NCBI GenBank assembly: GCA_019239425.1
Contig: JAFAZX010000064.1
Span: forward strand, 310,001 to 374,000
Direction of reading: 5' to 3'
Source: Acidobacteriota bacterium
GTDB lineage: Bacteria > Acidobacteriota > Blastocatellia > Pyrinomonadales > Pyrinomonadaceae
DNA: 64,000 bases
The notes beneath the pieces were generated by a model. That model saw only the letters and a program-made list of their open reading frames with translations. It searched no databases and was not told the DNA's origin. Shown here one piece after another: positions 63,004 through 64,000 of the stretch; position 1 is the first letter of the stretch, and each line of letters begins with the position of its first letter. The position numbers and the translations under genes are program-made.

Positions 63004-63654
63004 CTAGCTGTTCTTCATCCAGCCGCGGAAGATGGCGTAGTCCACGATGTCGCTCCGGCCGCCGAGGCCGAGCTTGCGCATCACGTTCGCCTTGTGCGCC
63101 TCGACCGTCTTGACGCTCACCGAGAGGCGCGCGGCGATCTCCTTATTGCTGTGGCCGCGCGCGATCAGCCGCAGCACCTCCTCCTCGCGCTCGCTGACCA
63201 TCTCCTTCGGCTCGGCGAGGCGCTTCTCCGTGTAGGCGCTCACGACCTTCCCCGTCACGGCAGGGTCCAGGTAGCTCCGACCGGCGGCCACGGCACGCAC
63301 CGCGCGAATCAAGTCGTCAGACGAACTCTGCTTGAGCACGTAGCCCTTGGCCCCCGCCCGCAGCATCTCCGCCATGAAGCCGTAGTCCGCGTGGCGCGTC
63401 AGCGCCAGCACCTTGACCTCCGGGTGGGACTCCCGAAGCCTGCGCGTCGCCTCCAGGCCGTCCATGCCGGACATGGAGATGTCCATCAAGACCACGTCGG
63501 GCTTCAGCTCGCGCGAAAGGCGCACGGCCTCGCTGCCGACGGCAGCGAGGCCGACGACCTCCATGTCAGGCTCTTGGCCGAGGAGGAGGCGCATCCCTTC
63601 GCGCATCGTCCCGTGATCCTCGGCGATGAGCACGCGCACCTTCTTGTCGCCCAT
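63004..63654 (-). CDS. NarL/FixJ-type response regulator
   Basis: 216 residues. The receiver domain (5-120) has acidic AEDH, phospho-acceptor Asp58 in VVLMDISMSG, a conserved T near 85 (LALTRHAD) and Lys in YVLKQSS. A LuxR-type DNA-binding domain spans about 148-212 (SEREEEVLRLIARGHSNKEIAARLSVSVKTVEAHKANVMRKLGL). It lies 14 bases after the histidine-kinase stop, so it is the cognate partner. Target genes are unknown. Confidence 0.96.
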   Translation of the reverse strand: MGDKKVRVLIAEDHGTMREGMRLLLGQEPDMEVVGLAAVGSEAVRLSRELKPDVVLMDISMSGMDGLEATRRLRESHPEVKVLALTRHADYGFMAEMLRAGAKGYVLKQSSSDDLIRAVRAVAAGRSYLDPAVTGKVVSAYTEKRLAEPKEMVSEREEEVLRLIARGHSNKEIAARLSVSVKTVEAHKANVMRKLGLGGRSDIVDYAIFRGWMKNS

Positions 63655-63668
63655 TACAATCCCCTGCC

Positions 63669-64000
63669 CTACTCTTGCCCGCCGACGGGGACGCGGACGT
63701 AGATGGTCGTGCCCGCGCCCGGCGCGCTCTCGACCTCGAGGTCGCCCCCGAGGAGCGCCGTGCGCTCACGCATGTTCGTCAGGCCCATGCCCTTGTCCGC
63801 GACCGCCGCCGCCTCGCCGTCCGCGTCGTAGCCCTTGCCGTTGTCCTCGACGATGAGCACGGCGTGTCCGTCATTCTGTTCGAGGATGACGCTGACGCGC
63901 GTGGCCCCGGCGTGCTTGTGGACGTTCTGCAGGGCCTCCTGCAGTATCCGGTAGAGGTTCGTCTCCACCTCCGGCGCCAGGCGCGGGACGCCGTCGTCGA
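63669..64000 (-). CDS. NarX/DegS-type sensor histidine kinase, C-terminal part (5' end beyond the right edge)
   Basis: The open frame enters from the right edge and ends at 63669. It encodes the HATPase_c half of a HisKA_3-type kinase: EVETNLYRILQEALQNVHKHA (N-box), LIVEDNGKGYDADG (G1 box) and KGMGLTNMRERTALLGGDLEVESAPGAGTTIYVRVP (G2 box). The dimerisation and sensory domains are outside the window. It pairs with the response regulator downstream. Confidence 0.92.
   Translation of the reverse strand, partial: DDGVPRLAPEVETNLYRILQEALQNVHKHAGATRVSVILEQNDGHAVLIVEDNGKGYDADGEAAAVADKGMGLTNMRERTALLGGDLEVESAPGAGTTIYVRVPVGGQE

Overview
This window comes from a high-GC (mostly about 65% G+C), Gram-negative, heterotrophic bacterium. 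Large secreted proteins ending in DUF4214, an Oar-like TonB-dependent receptor with a carboxypeptidase-regulatory N-terminal domain, a SusC-type receptor without a SusD partner, and many dispersed intergenic hairpins together suggest an acidobacterium, probably of the Blastocatellia. That placement is inference; no rRNA or tRNA gene was seen.

Layout. Positions 1-3.6 kb hold two divergent glycosyltransferases (the left one cut by the edge and easily missed) and a fused ATP sulfurylase/APS kinase. From 3.7 to 13 kb, two secreted proteins with a shared DUF4214 C-terminus flank an unusual, lower-GC AAA+ ATPase whose C-terminus looks like a V4R small-ligand sensor domain. From 13.2 to 16 kb are a secreted esterase-like hydrolase, an MFS transporter and a GDT1-family cation transporter.

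From 16.2 to 54.7 kb lies one large pectin-utilisation region. Depolymerising enzymes: a 1907-residue pectinesterase/pectate-lyase fusion, two GH28 polygalacturonases, a stand-alone pectinesterase, a PL10 pectate lyase, a CE12 rhamnogalacturonan acetylesterase, a GH105 unsaturated galacturonyl hydrolase and a GH43 enzyme. Uptake: a TonB-dependent receptor and an ExuT-type hexuronate transporter. Intracellular catabolism: tagaturonate epimerase (UxaE), an SDR-type fructuronate reductase (UxuB), altronate dehydratase (UxaA), two KdgK-type kinases, a LarA-type racemase, a YiaK-type reductase and two Gfo/Idh/MocA oxidoreductases. Also present are a divergent NagB-fold protein and an M24-fold protein that have lost expected catalytic or metal residues. 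A ROK regulator and a FadR-type GntR regulator sit inside. I find a recurring GGTnnnACC operator-like site in its intergenic regions; three copies share a 17-base form. Uronate isomerase, mannonate dehydratase and KDPG aldolase are not in the window, so the pathway is incomplete here or uses replacements.

From 55.2 to 59.9 kb is a leuABCD leucine operon whose LeuA lacks the C-terminal leucine-sensing domain. From 60 kb to the end are an extradiol dioxygenase, a DoxX protein, a 60-residue Cys-containing protein, a DUF3810 membrane protein with an HExxH motif, and a NarL-type response regulator with its histidine kinase, which is cut by the right edge.

At least six unrelated families of imperfect-palindrome hairpins fill the gaps between genes, one of them in six copies. 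One family is a roughly 140-bp MITE-like element with 27-bp terminal inverted repeats, present twice in opposite orientation.
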